Shown here piece by piece: positions 11,678-23,500 of a stretch of DNA of 64,000 nt (position 1 is its first letter; every line of letters starts with the position of its first letter). The stretch comes from Cichorium intybus (lineage: Eukaryota > Streptophyta > Magnoliopsida > Asterales > Asteraceae): positions 4,299,566 to 4,363,565 of the forward strand of contig CM042011.1 in assembly GCA_023525715.1 (NCBI GenBank). The letters are read 5' to 3'. The notes below the pieces were generated by a model. The model had not been told where the DNA came from. It worked only from the letters and a program-made list of their open reading frames with translations, and ran no database searches. Made by a program: the position numbers and the translations under genes.

Positions 11678-13260
11678 ATATGGTTTGAAATGATTTATTA
11701 ATTACCGATATTTCGTGATTGCACTACTTGTTATAAATACTAACTGTGTAGTATAAATGGCAAGCAGGGTCGATCCACAGGGAGCGATGGTCTAATGGAT
11801 TACACCTTGATTTCACGGAAGTTAAACTTGTAAAGAAAGTAACCAAAAAGGGGGGTTTTTGATGAAGAGTTGGAACACAATTGTATAAATGTTGAAAATA
11901 AATAACGTGGGACAAAATGTATAGAATGACTGTTTTTATAATTTGGGGACAAATTCTGGTTTTGTATTTGTAGTCATATGATTGGAAATAACAATAAGAA
12001 TGATGTTTATAAATTTAATCTTTCTAAGTTGGTACTTTGTGTATGCCGAAAGCTCGCACATACACCATTCACCTAGTGTACCTTAGTCAAGAGAAGCTCG
12101 TTAACTAAGACTAATCTTGCTAATCAAATCTAGATAAGATCATAGAATTTGAATGAAAGATTGCATTATGTTTTATGTGAATGTTCCCAACAATGTTCAA
12201 TACTCCTAAACAAGCGTTGAAGCGTTAAAACATGAGATATGATTTTCACCTAGTTAAAGATGATTATCACAAATAACATTTTATAAAACAATTACGGATT
12301 TTATAATTTGTATGACTAGATTGATTATTATTTGAGATCAAATGGCCAATATGAAATAAATAAAAACCAAACACTTGTTAAATCTCAAAATCATATCACT
12401 AGAAAGATATAAAATCAAACATCAAACTTTATATTAAATCACAATCATAATCCTTAATACAAAACCAGAAAATAAGGTTACTAGCCACTCATGACTAGTA
12501 AAAGAGAAATAAACTTACAAAATGAAGATAATCCACCTTGAAGTTGAACACAAACACAAACACAATGTATTTAGAGAGTATTCAAAAAATAATGGAAAGA
12601 TGGGATGGTTCTAAGGCTAACTAGACACATCTATTTATACTAACACACCAAGGGTAAAATGGTAATTTGGACAATGGCAAACATCATCATTCCAACACCC
12701 ACTTTCTTCATCACATGGCCTCAAAATCAGGTTGGATCTGCATCTGGTCGTGTAGCATGAGGATGACAGCACAAGAAGGGATAAACAACTCATAGTGGAC
12801 CAAAAAGCAGATCTGGGCACTTTTTAAAGTTACACGGCCGTGTAACTTTCAGGGCCAAAATTACACGACCGTGTAATTCTGCATAATCTTCCTGGGCTCC
12901 ACTTCAGCTGACATGACATCTTATGTGGCATATTAAGTTACACGGCCGTGTAACTTATAGGGCAAATGTTACACGGGCCGTGTAACATACTGTCTTCGGG
13001 ACGATATTTTTGTAACTTCTTCGTTTGAGCTCCGTTTCTTCTGAAAATTCTTGTGTAGCCTCTCATTGTCATCCAATGTAAGATTCAACCTTCAAAAGCA
13101 CCTGAAAACAACCACAAAGTGTGAAAGTAGATTGCTATTCTTGAAATCCCGAAAAACATGAAAATATGCAATAAAGAGAATCAAATGCAAGATGAAACAA
13201 GGATAAAAAGGTATGAAAATATGCCTAAAAATACACTTAACAAATCATTTCAAATCATAT
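11678..13260. mobile_element. 1.6-kb element with 23-bp inverted ends
   Basis: The left end, ATATGGTTTGAAATGATTTA, and the complement of the right end, ATATGATTTGAAATGATTTG, match at nearly every base and are both followed by TTAA. The interior contains GGTCGATCCACAGGGA at 11768-11783, a phrase shared (as GGTCGATCCACGGG) with the separate 15408-16402 element. It also has a block of ACACGGCCGTGT palindromes. No long open frame. It may be a solo LTR or short LTR-like element inserted beside an inverted flank, or a TIR element. No clean target duplication was found. Confidence 0.45.
12833..12990. repeat. Cluster of TTACACGGCCGTGTAA palindromes
   Basis: Four near-copies lie at about 12831-12848, 12860-12877, 12936-12953 and 12968-12986. 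The second has GACCGTG and the last ACGGGCCGTG. Each can form a perfect or near-perfect hairpin. Related ACACGGGTCGTGT phrases occur in the solo LTR at 47597-47690. Confidence 0.8.
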
Positions 13261-14819
13261 GTGAGTAACAAGTATATCGTTGTGTTAATTGGAAGAAATA
13301 AAGTTTCTTGCTATAATTAAACTACATTACTATTTTTTAAATTTAACTTTTTTTTGTATTTTGCTTTGTATCCAGAGTCAATTAAGAGCATATTAACAAC
13401 TCAATATTTTTTTGCTATTACTGTGAATTTCTTCAAGGCTATAAGCAACAGCATGTTTACTATGATCCAAACGATGGAGGAAGCTTGAAGGATATATGAC
13501 CAAAAATTAGCTGATTTTAGCAAGATGTTTGAGGTTTATTATAACCCATTATCTCTGTCTTACAATATGACCTTTCTTGTAAATATTTTTAAGGTGATGA
13601 CTGTACCGGAAATTCCAGGTGGAAAGGTAGCAATTAGAAACCTCAACACCTGCAAGAGTCGAGCATTTGTGTTGCAAATGTGTTTTCATGTAAATCATGA
13701 CAATGTTACTACTACAAGTAGTCCAGGTCTCCTTTTTGGGATTACTATATTTGGTAACTCAATTTTAGCTATGAACTTTATTTTTCACATTCTATTTTTT
13801 TTGGAGCAAATCATTTGAGGAAGCAAATGCACGCGTCAATTGTTTTATCTTCCGGTTAAATAGGTATTGTTTAGAATCTTACTTATACATTAGTACATAT
13901 GTATATGTACTTCTTACAAGTTTACATGATACTCTTGAATAAATATAGTTACTTTATACTACTTTGTGACTTTGTCCCCTAAAACTTCAAATACCAGGGT
14001 AAGAAGAGTATTAATAACATTCTGGAAACTTTAAGAAGATGGTTATGGTTACACTGAAGAATGGTAGTAATATATTCTGTCTGAGTTGAATTTCTTTATG
14101 AAAGTCAAAGTGATATCTTCAGTCTGAGTTGCTTTTATAATCTTCTCATTATTACAGTTTTTATTGCAGAATGGTAGTGTTGCTCCTGTATCCCTGAATA
14201 GCAAATAATACATTTGATTTTGGTCGAAAACATGATGCAACTGTGGACATACCATTGGATCCATTGAATGCATTATGCCATTTGTTTCCCCATTTAGTAC
14301 TTTTGGGCTCTCTTCTGATAAGCAGTTGTGTGGTGTTACAGGATCTCAAGAAGGAAGATAATGAACTTCAAATTGGGACTTGTAAATATGTATCATGTTC
14401 TTATTAATGAATTTATGACTATGGACTTGTAAATTAATGATTGATTATGTGGATATTATAGCAGGTAATCTTCTAATCTCACGTCTGATGGGTTTGATAA
14501 AATTATAATTAAAGTTAATAGTTACGGTTTAATCCTTTTGAATATATTAGTAATTTAATGGAACATATTGACTGTGTAAAAAATAAACATGACTTCGAAA
14601 ATCCAGTGATGGAATATAGGGATGTGATGGATTTTGGAGGGGCAAGGGAAAAATGGCCAAACATATTGTTCATGTTGGTTTTGATGTTTTAGAAAAGATG
14701 CTTTTTTAATTAAATTGAAAAAATAATTGACCAAATTGTGTACCAGGCACTTTCACATGATTTAAATTGAACAAAAAAGTTCTTACAAAGAGCCAAAACC
14801 CAAGTGATTGATATTCAAC
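13261..14819 (+). other. Helitron A interior, possible exon fragments
   Basis: An open segment at 13525-13818 contains TVPEIPGGKVAIRNLNTCKS, and another at about 14265-14345 reads ECIMPFVSPFSTFGLSSDKQ. Both sit near splice-like sites (GCAG or GTAAAT). I do not recognise either. The rest is AT-rich and without a gene. Confidence 0.3.
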
Positions 14820-15112
14820 TAGGAATGAGCATTTGACTCGAAAAAACGGACCAAACCTAGAACCGACCCGGAACCAACCAGAAACTGTGATCGTGTATTT
14901 CTGTTCAGTTCACGGTTCTTGACCTGGTATGAAATCGAGCAAATCCCTTAATAACACACTTCATTTTATAACAACCAGACCGGAACCGAACCGGTAGGAA
15001 CCAAAACCGGGGTATTCAGTCCGGTTTCCGGTTCTCTATATCCTACGAAATCAGTTCTTGGTTCTTTGATTATCAGTTTGGTTCGATCTGGGTCTGGTCA
15101 CGTGCTCATCCC
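14820..15112. mobile_element. hAT-like MITE, about 293 bp
   Basis: The left end is TAGGAATGAGCA and the right end reads, on the minus strand, TGGGATGAGCACG. The flanks repeat TTCAAC (14814-14819; 15115-15120), consistent with a diverged 8-bp duplication. The interior is a hairpin rich in AACCGGAACC-type phrases, as in many plant hAT MITEs. Exact ends are uncertain by 1-3 bases. Confidence 0.6.
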
Positions 15113-15407
15113 AGTTCAACAAATGGATATTAACCAACTATGCTACAAAATGTTTTCCTCGCAATATCTAAAATCCTGAAATTTATATAATATATTTGCT
15201 CTATAACTTTGGATATGTGATGAATATTTTACTATTTTTTTCTTATTAGAATTGAATATAGCTTCGAATTTGTGATGAAGTGCATTTCCTATATTAGCAC
15301 AAAGAGTAAAGTAAGTTGTTATTGCTCACAACTTTTTCTTTAATACTTAAATCTAAGATATACATAAACGGACTATTGTATCCTCAGATTTTATAATCTT
15401 TTGGTTT

Positions 15408-16402
15408 TGACAACGCAGCGGTCGTTATGCGGTCAGAAATAAGAAAATAAAACTTCACACACACTAGTACAGCGGTAGTAATGGTCGATCCACGGGAATT
15501 TGGTGGTCAAGACAAGACGATAGCTTACCAACTGTAGTGTCACGCTACAGCCAGAGGGACTAACTCCACTTTCCCAAAAACACACTAAAAAGACAATTTC
15601 CAAACAAAGTCCAAAATCCAAATCAAACATAAACTAAGCTAAACCAAACCAAGTTCTAACCTAAGATTACTTTCTGAAATAAAAAACAAAACTCAGAATC
15701 CAGAAGCAAACATTCAAACCAATTGCATTCAAAACATTCAAACACAATAAAAGCTAAAAATTGCAATGAAAACATAAACCGAATGATTAGTTGTATTAAA
15801 ACTAAAACCAAAAGATCCAATGTATTCAAAATCGAAAATAACAACTTTAACCTACTGCTGCCGGTTGAAACAATCCAGAAACACCAAGCTAAAAGCTAAA
15901 TAAACTAAACTAATAATGAAATTAAAGTGAAAACATAAGAAATACCAAAAGAGGTTGCTGAAATCTAAAACTTGGAGTCAAAGAAGCCTTAAGTCCACCT
16001 TAGGGGTCGTTCCTTGCCTACTGATTTCGACCTAATGACCTCTATTTATACTTGTGAAAAATCAGAATACGCGGCGTGCAAGGCATAGAACCGCATCGCG
16101 CGTGTTGCCTTATCCCCGTTTTTTTGCAGTTTGAATTTCTCTTCACCGCCTCATCTTTGACGTGGCGCGACGCGCATCCATGTATTCCCGCGGCGCGCTT
16201 ATGCATTCGACTGATTTGGCATTATCCTTAAAACTTCTTCCATTTGTCCGCATTTAGTCTCTGTTTATAACATTTTCTTGCATACAAGCACTAGCACAAA
16301 AAGTGAGAAATACCAATGCATATATAATGCATATATGATATAAATTCACCAAGAATAGGGCCTAACAACGACTAAAATATCTAATATTACTAGGCGTTAT
16401 CA
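15408..16402 (-). mobile_element. Solo-LTR-like element, 995 bp
   Basis: The termini are inverted and of LTR type: TGACAACGC at the left, and TGATAACGC on the minus strand at the right. Flanks are ggttt (15403-15407) and tgttt (16403-16407), a 4-of-5 target duplication. It contains GGTCGATCCACGGG (15483-15496), shared with the 11678-13260 element. No internal coding region or second LTR is present, so it is a solo LTR or a very short non-autonomous element. Superfamily not determined. Confidence 0.5.
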
Positions 16403-16953
16403 TGTTTCTTTCCAGGTTGTGTCGAAATAGGGACCAATCGTAAATATGAAGAGTCTATAAACCACTCAAAAAAGTTTGATTTGGTTTTAAGGTATAACAA
16501 GTACTAACAGATTTGGATGGGTTAGGTAATTGCTATTATCAATTTTTTTTATTTTGTTTAACAAGGAACATAAATGCTAATACAAAAATAAAATTACAGA
16601 ATTGTATATAAATTTGTGATATCCCTAATCTTACCAAATCGAATAACTCATACCCAAAGAAAACTAACATTGGAAAGAAAACAAATTCGTCGAACTTTAC
16701 CCCTTCCTCCTATTATCGTCCGCTGCATTGCGCGGGTACACAACTAGTATATTATCTATTACTACTTAGGGCGGACGGTGTAGTAAGCGGGATCGGCGAT
16801 AGATGGGATCGGGTTGGGGCGGTACCGCTGCCCCTCCCCTTCGGTTTCGTCGGGCTCGGAAAGTGTGGGGTGTGTGGGATGATGGTGAACCCGATGAACC
16901 CATCCATTTTATTAAAAAAAAATTGATCTCTCAAAAATTACCCTCCCTCATCC

Positions 16954-16964
16954 CTATAAATACC
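16954..16964 (+). promoter_or_regulatory. TATA box for the ORF1 gene
   Basis: CTATAAATACC lies about 110 bp before the ATG at 17075 and is followed by a CT-rich leader, a common plant promoter arrangement. Confidence 0.6.
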
Positions 16965-17074
16965 ACCTCTCCACTCCTTCACAAATCACACCTTCTCCCT
17001 TCTTTCTTACTCTCATTTTCTCTCTAAAAAAACCCTTTGCCCACTATTTTATAAAAAAACTCTTTTTCTATAAA

Positions 17075-18223
17075 ATGGATTCAAATCGTGGTAAATCCAA
17101 ACGTCGCGGTTCCTCACAAAGCAGGAACCGTCAAGAAGTTCCCCCAACCCCATCCCCACACCTTTACAGTTACACACAATATCCTCCATACCAACAAAAC
17201 TATTCACAATACCCCAACGAATTCCAACAATACCAAACTCAGTTTCCACAATTCCCCAACCAATTCCAACAATGCTATGTCCCGGAAACTTCTCAGTTCC
17301 GTACCCAAGAAGAGTCCAGTGATGAAACCATTCCACCCTCAAATAACGAGGAGGTGCAAGAGGAGGAGCACCAAGATGGGCAAGAGGAGGAGCAAGAGGA
17401 GGATGTGCAAGAGGAGGAGCAACAAAAGGAGGAGGCGGAGGAGGTTGTCCCAGAGACACAACCCTCTACGCGTAAAAGGAATTACACTCATCGACTGAAA
17501 CACAGAAATTGGGAAGAGAGGGAGGAGATCGCCTTGGCGAAGGCGTACATTAGTTGTTCTGAGGACCAAGAACGCGGAAACACCCAACGGTCCTACTCTT
17601 TCTGGCAAAATGTTTTGGAACATTTCCAGGCGCAAATTCAAGGTACCGATCGGACCAAGCATCAAATCAACTCCAAGTACAAAGACTTGCAAAAGAAGGT
17701 AAATAAGTTCAATTATATATACAACAATAAAATGAACATGCGTGCCAGTGGGAGGGGATGCAGATGTTTTACAGGCCACCGGAAAGTGTATCAGTCCACT
17801 TTCTCACATACGGGGGCATGGAAAATACTCAGAGAGCATGCCAAATGGGAAATGGTCAAAGAAATGGGGATGCATTCCCCACATCATTCCACCAAACGAA
17901 GTAAGACATCCGGCTCCAACCAATTCACCAACTCTCCTTCTGATGCACACTTTTCGCCTCAACCAATTGATCTTGAAGAAGGCAATGAAGCTTCCCCACA
18001 ACCATCCGGCTCCAACCAATTCACACCAATTCACCAACAGGAGGAAGAATTGACGAGGAAATCAGCCCTGCTTGAGCAAGAGATCGAAGCGCTCAAAAGG
18101 GTTCGTGAACAAAAAGATTTAAAATTCTTCCTTAAATCTCATGAACATTTGACCGGATCAAAATTGGCATTGGTTATTGGGAAGAAACCAAAAATTGTAG
18201 AAATGTATGGGTGGGAACTTTAG
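17075..18223 (+). CDS. Harbinger ORF1-like protein (Myb/SANT-like, NAM-associated type), 382 aa
   Basis: This is a single-exon frame with a Pro/Gln/Tyr-rich N-terminus (about residues 20-75) and an acidic Glu-rich stretch (about 92-122). A Myb/SANT-like trihelix region follows (about 144-222: NWEEREEIALAKAYI, FWQNVLEHF, NSKYKDLQKKVNKFNYIYNN). A charged, probably coiled-coil C-terminus lies at about 322-357. Plant genomes often annotate such proteins as glutathione S-transferase T3-like or NAM-associated. In PIF/Harbinger elements ORF1 binds DNA and helps bring the transposase to the ends. Residues about 224-238 look out of frame: the +1 frame gives GDADVLQATGK, suggesting two compensating indels, so function is doubtful. 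It lies wholly inside the 16769-18558 element. Confidence 0.75.
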   Translation: MDSNRGKSKRRGSSQSRNRQEVPPTPSPHLYSYTQYPPYQQNYSQYPNEFQQYQTQFPQFPNQFQQCYVPETSQFRTQEESSDETIPPSNNEEVQEEEHQDGQEEEQEEDVQEEEQQKEEAEEVVPETQPSTRKRNYTHRLKHRNWEEREEIALAKAYISCSEDQERGNTQRSYSFWQNVLEHFQAQIQGTDRTKHQINSKYKDLQKKVNKFNYIYNNKMNMRASGRGCRCFTGHRKVYQSTFSHTGAWKILREHAKWEMVKEMGMHSPHHSTKRSKTSGSNQFTNSPSDAHFSPQPIDLEEGNEASPQPSGSNQFTPIHQQEEELTRKSALLEQEIEALKRVREQKDLKFFLKSHEHLTGSKLALVIGKKPKIVEMYGWEL

Positions 18224-18561
18224 GATTTTTATTTTTGTTTTTAGGATTTTTATTTCCGTATTTAGGCTTTTTTTTTCTTGTACCGGTGTGTTTTTTAATT
18301 AAATGTTATTTGAATTTTCTTTAATTTTTGTGCATTTTATTATTATTTATAATATTAAATTAAGTGTTAAAATTAATTTATTCATTTAATTAAATAATTT
18401 AAAAATCAAATATCTGATGTGGCATTGTGGGTTCAGTGGGTACTGGTTCCATGGGTGAAAGATTGGTAAAAGATGGGGAAAATGGAAATGAGAGGAGAAA
18501 GAAAAAAGCTAACGTGGCGCGTAGGTTCAGTGAGATGGGAAAGATCTACTCCCCACCCTTA

Positions 18562-19732
18562 TAAAGCAAACTTGTTGAATTTTTAAGAGGTACACCTTTT
18601 TATGTACAGAATACATATATAAAGCACATATTTACAACTTTTTCTGCACACTTTACAAACATTTAATGCTACCTATGTTCTTAATTTTTAAGAGGTACCA
18701 AATTATTATGCACAAGGTACAAATTCTAAAACATAATACAAAATTTCAATCCCTGGATATAAGTAAATCGCGAAACAAACTTTCCCAAATTCCATAAGAT
18801 TACGGAGGATATCACGGCCTAAATCCCTCACCACTCATCCTCCCATCGTCCTCGCCCAGATGCTTCTATGTAAACCTAAATCCCTCACCCTCATTGCTGC
18901 AAAAAATCCACCACTGTCTCTTGAAAAACCCTAACCGCACCAAATATGAACTGCCGCCACCTCCATCCTGCTTGTCGTTGTCACAACTATCTCAATCACC
19001 TAGTTACCATCTCAAACCCCTAACTTCGACCACTGTTCTGCCAATAGATTCGTTAACTGCGTCCCTCGGTAATGGATCTTAGGTTTTACATGTTGTTGTC
19101 GAACACACATAGGCGCGTAGACGACCCAAGCACACAAGGGTCAGGGCAACCGCCAGGGCATGAAAAGGGTACGTGACTAAATTCTCTTAGTACTTCCTCC
19201 CTTATCCTTCTTATGTTTTGATAATATGTTATGACTGGTGCTTCAATCCTCATTGGCCACCGAGCTTGGAGTCTAGCAAGCTGACTGCAAATAATATAGA
19301 GACATTCCAGAAACTTGACCTTCCAAATCAGATAACGTCTTATCCTTTGTGATTGAGATTGTTATATTTTTCTTTTTATAATAGTATGTACATGATTTCA
19401 GGGATTATGTCAGAGTTATTAAGCAAGAATTCGTTTTAAAGCTTCATTATTTGACTATATATTTCTGATGTTGCAGGGAGCAAAGGTTGTTGCCGGTAAA
19501 ATTTAATTGTTAACCATCGGGTTTTAGAAAACTATTAAAAGAGAAGATGCTTAAAGTATGGGTAAATTTGTCTTTATTTCATTAAGGTTAATTTATAGAA
19601 TAAATAAGTTAGTTTATTTGGGAATATGATTTAAGGTCATAGAAATTGTCTTTTTGTTTATTGTGGATAAGATAGTGCTAACCACGGTAGTTTTTAGTGT
19701 AGATTTTTTCTTCAAGGATTGTAGTAAAGGCA
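18562..19732 (+). other. Helitron B interior left of the copia insertion
   Basis: The first 150 bp are the conserved Helitron 5' region. From about 18800 to 19085 a C-rich stretch with CCCTAAATCCCTCACC repeated (18820, 18877) looks like a captured 5' UTR or first exon; the 62-residue frame at 18894 is not recognisable. The remainder is AT-rich without a gene. Confidence 0.45.
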
Positions 19733-19737
19733 ACCTG

Positions 19738-20474
19738 TGTTGGGTTTTTTAGCCCATGAGGAAGCCCAAACTATTTGGGCCATATATATATATCTTTATT
19801 TTCAGCCCTAGCTTGATGATTTTAGTGTGTGCAGATTCACTTCTGTGTGATTACAGAGAGCAAAGATTTCTTCTTCATTTTTCGGAGTTCTTGATACCCC
19901 TGCAGTGTTTCATCATTTCCCGGAGATCCGTCGGTCCGTTTGCCTTGATTTTCGGACAGCGGCTTCCTAACATCCATACCGACATTCTGTCCGGTTGGCT
20001 TGTCCAGATCTGTTCCGGAGCATCGGGAATCGCTGCATCTGTTTGCTGCTGGACAGCAGCACTTATTTGGTGATATCTTTCATTTCTCTTTGTTGTTTGA
20101 TTCCATATACTTGATGTAATTTGTTTCCAAGTACATGCTGGTTATTGTATACCTCTAGTTCATCTAGAGAAGACTTTGTATTGCTCAAATATTGGTGGTA
20201 GTGGATTTGAAGCGGCTCTAGTAGTCCCGTGGTTTTTACTCTCGTTTTGAGGGGTTTTCCACGCTAAAATTCCGGTGTTATATTTTGGTTGATTGCTTAC
20301 TGTTTTGGGGCTGATTAGATTGGTTACAAAATTGCATTGGGGCTGTTTTGATTTTATCTAAAATACCTTATTTGTTATCATCCTCAAAGGTTCATTCGAG
20401 TCGGGAAAGTTTACTCAAACGAAGATTAATTCCGCAATTATTGTTTACCGTTTGTGGCTGTGTTTTTCCCATCA
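19738..20474 (+). repeat. 5' LTR of the complete copia element (737 bp)
   Basis: It begins TGTTGGGTTTTTTAGCCC and ends TTTTTCCCATCA. A TATA-like run (TATATATATATC at 19783-19794) lies near its start. Relative to the 3' LTR it has one more TA unit and lacks an 11-bp AGAAAACAGAG-type duplication. Confidence 0.95.
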
Positions 20475-20477
20475 GTT

Positions 20478-20489
20478 TGGTATCAGAGC
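20478..20489 (+). other. Primer-binding site (tRNA-iMet)
   Basis: TGGTATCAGAGC lies three bases after the LTR end. It is the canonical complement of plant initiator tRNA-Met used by copia elements. Confidence 0.95.
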
Positions 20490-20524
20490 TATTGGTTCTT
20501 GTTATTTGGTTACTTGTTTGAACG

Positions 20525-23500
20525 ATGGAAGATAAGACAAGTAGGATGGTTAATTTGAATGGTTCTAATTATCATATTTGGAAAGGCAAGATGGAAGACC
20601 TTCTTTATGTGAAGGATTATTATGCGCCTGTGTTTAGTACGGATAAACCTGAAGATAAAACAGATGCAGAATGGAATATTTTGCACAAGAAAGTTTGTGG
20701 GTATATTCGACAAGCAGTTGATGATAATGTTTTGAACCATATCAGCGGGGAGACTCATGCTCGTACTTTGTGGAACAAGCTTGAGCAGTTGTATGCTCGG
20801 AAGACCGGGAACAATAAATTGTTCTTGATTAAACAGTTGATAGCTTTGAAGTACCATGATGGAAATCCTATTACAGATCATTTGAATTCTTTTCAAGCAA
20901 TTATTAATCAGCTTGAAGGAATGGGTATCAAGTTTGAAGATGAGATACATGGCTTATGGCTCCTTGGCACTTTACCGGATTCTTGGGAGACTTTTAGGAC
21001 ATCATTGTCCAACTCTGCACCGGATGGTATTATCTCCATGGAATTGGCTAAAAGCAGTATTTTAAATGAAGAGACGAGAAGAAAGTCACAAGCTTCCTCT
21101 TCCGGTTCAGATGTCATGGTTACAGAAAACAGGGGGAGAAGTCAAAGTAGAGGTCCGAGTAACAAAGGAAAGCATCGTAGTAAATCCAAAGGAAAGTTTG
21201 CTGATTTTGAGTGCTATCATTGTGGTAGAAAAGGGCACACAATACGATTTTGCAGACAGTTGAAAAAGGAAAACAAGAAGGCTAATTACAACCAACAAAA
21301 GAACAACCATAAGAAAGATGAAGGTGGCAATGATGGTGCTGAAGCTAATACTGCTACAGAAGAGTTCGTTATCTGTTGTGATTATGATATGGTTAACCTT
21401 GCACATGATGATTCGAGTTGGGTTATTGACAGTGGTGCTACGTGTCATGTGACATCACAAATGGATTTTTATTCATCTTATACTCCCGGTGACTTTGGGA
21501 CTGTTAAGATGGGTAATAGTGGGCTATCAAAGATTGTTGGCGTTGGTGATGTTTGTTTGAAGTTTGATACTGGGATGGAGTTGGTTTTACACAATGTAAA
21601 ACATGTTCTAGATATTAGACTTAATTTGATATCCACTGGCTTACTTGATGATGATGGTTACCACAGCAACTTTGGTGATGGAATTTGGAAACTCACTCGT
21701 GGTTCTTTGATCGTGGCAAGAGGTAAAAGAACTTCAAAATTGTACATGGCACATCCACAGATCTCTAAAGATAGGGTCAATGCAGTGGTGAATACTGATA
21801 TGACTAGTTTATGGCATAAGAGACTTGGTCACATGAGTGAAAAGGGTATGTCTCTACTGTTGAAGAAAAATGTGTTGACAGGTGTGCATGATGTTCATTT
21901 GAAGAAGTGTTCTCACTGTCTGGCGGGTAAGCAAAATAGAGTTTCCTTCAAGAGTCATCCTCCCTCTAGGAAGGAGAATATACTTGATCTGGTACATTCC
22001 GATGTATGTGGTCCCATGAAGACTAGATCACTTGGGGGCTGCTTATACTTTGTCACATTCATCGATGATCATTCAAGGAAGGTATGGGTTTATATCTTAA
22101 AGTCCAAAGATCAAGTATTTGGTGCGTTCAAGCAGTTTCATGCCTTAGTTGAGAGGCAAACTGGGAATAAGCTTAAGTGTATTCGAACAGATAATGGAGG
22201 TGAATACATTGGTCCTTTTGATACTTATTGTAGAGAGCAAGGTATTCGGCACCAAAAGACTCCTCCAAAGACACCACAGCTAAATGGTTTAGCAGAACGA
22301 ATGAACAGAACATTGACTGAGCGAGTTACATGTTTGCTCTCACATGCAGGATTACCTAATTCTTTCTGGGGTGAAGCTTTGAATATGGCGGTACATGTTA
22401 TTAATCTTACTCCCTCTGTTCCTTTGTCTTTTGATGTTCCTGACAGGCTTTGGAGTAACAAAGACGTTTCGTATCATCATTTGCGGGTCTTTGGATGCAA
22501 GGCTTTTGTGCATATTCCCAAAGATGAAAGATCAAAGCTTGATGTGAAGACCAAGCCGTGCATATTCCTTGGATATGGCCAAGATGAGTTTGGATACAGG
22601 TTATATGATCCAGTTCTGAAGAAACTTGTAAGAAGTCGTGATGTTGTATTTGTGGAAGATCAGACATTGAAAGATATTGAGAAGATAAAGATAGTTCCTC
22701 AATCTACTGATAATCTTATTGATTTGGATCCGGTCTCTCCTCAACGTCTTGAGCCACAGAATGAAGATAGTGTTCAGAATGATGAACAACATGGTACTGA
22801 TGAAAATGAATTCCCAGAGCAATCAGAGTTAGATGATGAGTTGCATCCAGATCTACCAGTGCCAGATATACCACCATTTGTCCCACTTAGGCGGTCAGCG
22901 AGAGATCGTCATCCTTCCACCCGTTATTCTACTGATGAATATGTTTTAGTCACTGACGGGGGAGAGCCAGAATGTTATACAGAAGCCATGGAAGATGAGC
23001 ACAAAAGAGAGTGGGTTGAAGCTATGCAAGATGAGATGAATTCCTTGCATGAAAACAATACATTTGAGTTGGTAAAGTTGCCTAAAGGCAAGAGAGCTTT
23101 GAAGAACAAATGGGTCTACAAAGTGAAGGTTGAAGAACATACCTCACGACCTAGGTACAAGGCTAGGTTGGTGGTCAAAGGATTCAGTCAAAGGAAGGGT
23201 ATTGATTTTGATGAGATTTTCTCTCCAGTCATGAAGATGGGTTCTATTCGGGTGATTCTTGGTTTAGCTGCTAGCCTTGATCTTGAGGTTGAGCAGATGG
23301 ATGTCAAGACAGCTTTCCTTCATGGTGATTTGGACAAGGAAATCTATATGGAGCAACCTGAAGGTTTTCAGGTTAAGGGCAAAGAATATTATGTTTGTAA
23401 ACTTCAGAAAAGTCTTTATGGGTTGAAGCAAGCCCCAAGACAGTGGTACAAGAAATTTGAGTCAGTCATGGGGAAGCAAGGCTACAAAAAGACTACTTCA

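Larger units (their letters stand above)
9585..16747 (+). mobile_element. Helitron A (plus strand, about 7.2 kb with nested insertions)
   Basis: The 5' end reads TATTACTACTTATAAAGC, closely matching Helitron B; the first bases merge with the TA repeat, so the canonical TC is not visible. The 5' 150 bp (9591-9745) align with Helitron B (16761-16768 joined to 18562-18715), sharing phrases such as ACAAACATTTAATGCTACC. The 3' end is CCGCTGCATTGCGCGGGTAC, then ACAACTAG at 16740-16747, followed by T. Nested insertions at 9835-10224, 11678-13260, 14820-15112 and 15408-16402 account for about 3.2 kb. No helicase/Rep gene was found, so it is non-autonomous. Confidence 0.7.
16769..18558 (+). mobile_element. 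PIF/Harbinger-like non-autonomous element carrying ORF1
   Basis: The element is flanked by TTA on both sides (16766-16768 and 18559-18561). Ends are GGGCGGACGG at the left and, on the minus strand, GGGTGGGGAG at the right. Removing it with one TTA restores ACTACTTATAAAGCAAACTTG, exactly the Helitron 5' sequence seen at 9591-9611. It encodes one ORF1-type protein and no DDE transposase, so it would need a transposase supplied elsewhere. Confidence 0.75.

Noticed and set aside
12833..12990. Regularly spaced palindromes considered as a CRISPR-like array
   Set aside because: The host is a plant, the spacers are uneven and few, and the repeats are perfect hairpins of the type found in LTR elements.
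17339..17779. 146-residue Leu-rich minus-strand frame
   Set aside because: It is the shadow of the Glu-rich region of the ORF1 gene at 17075-18223.
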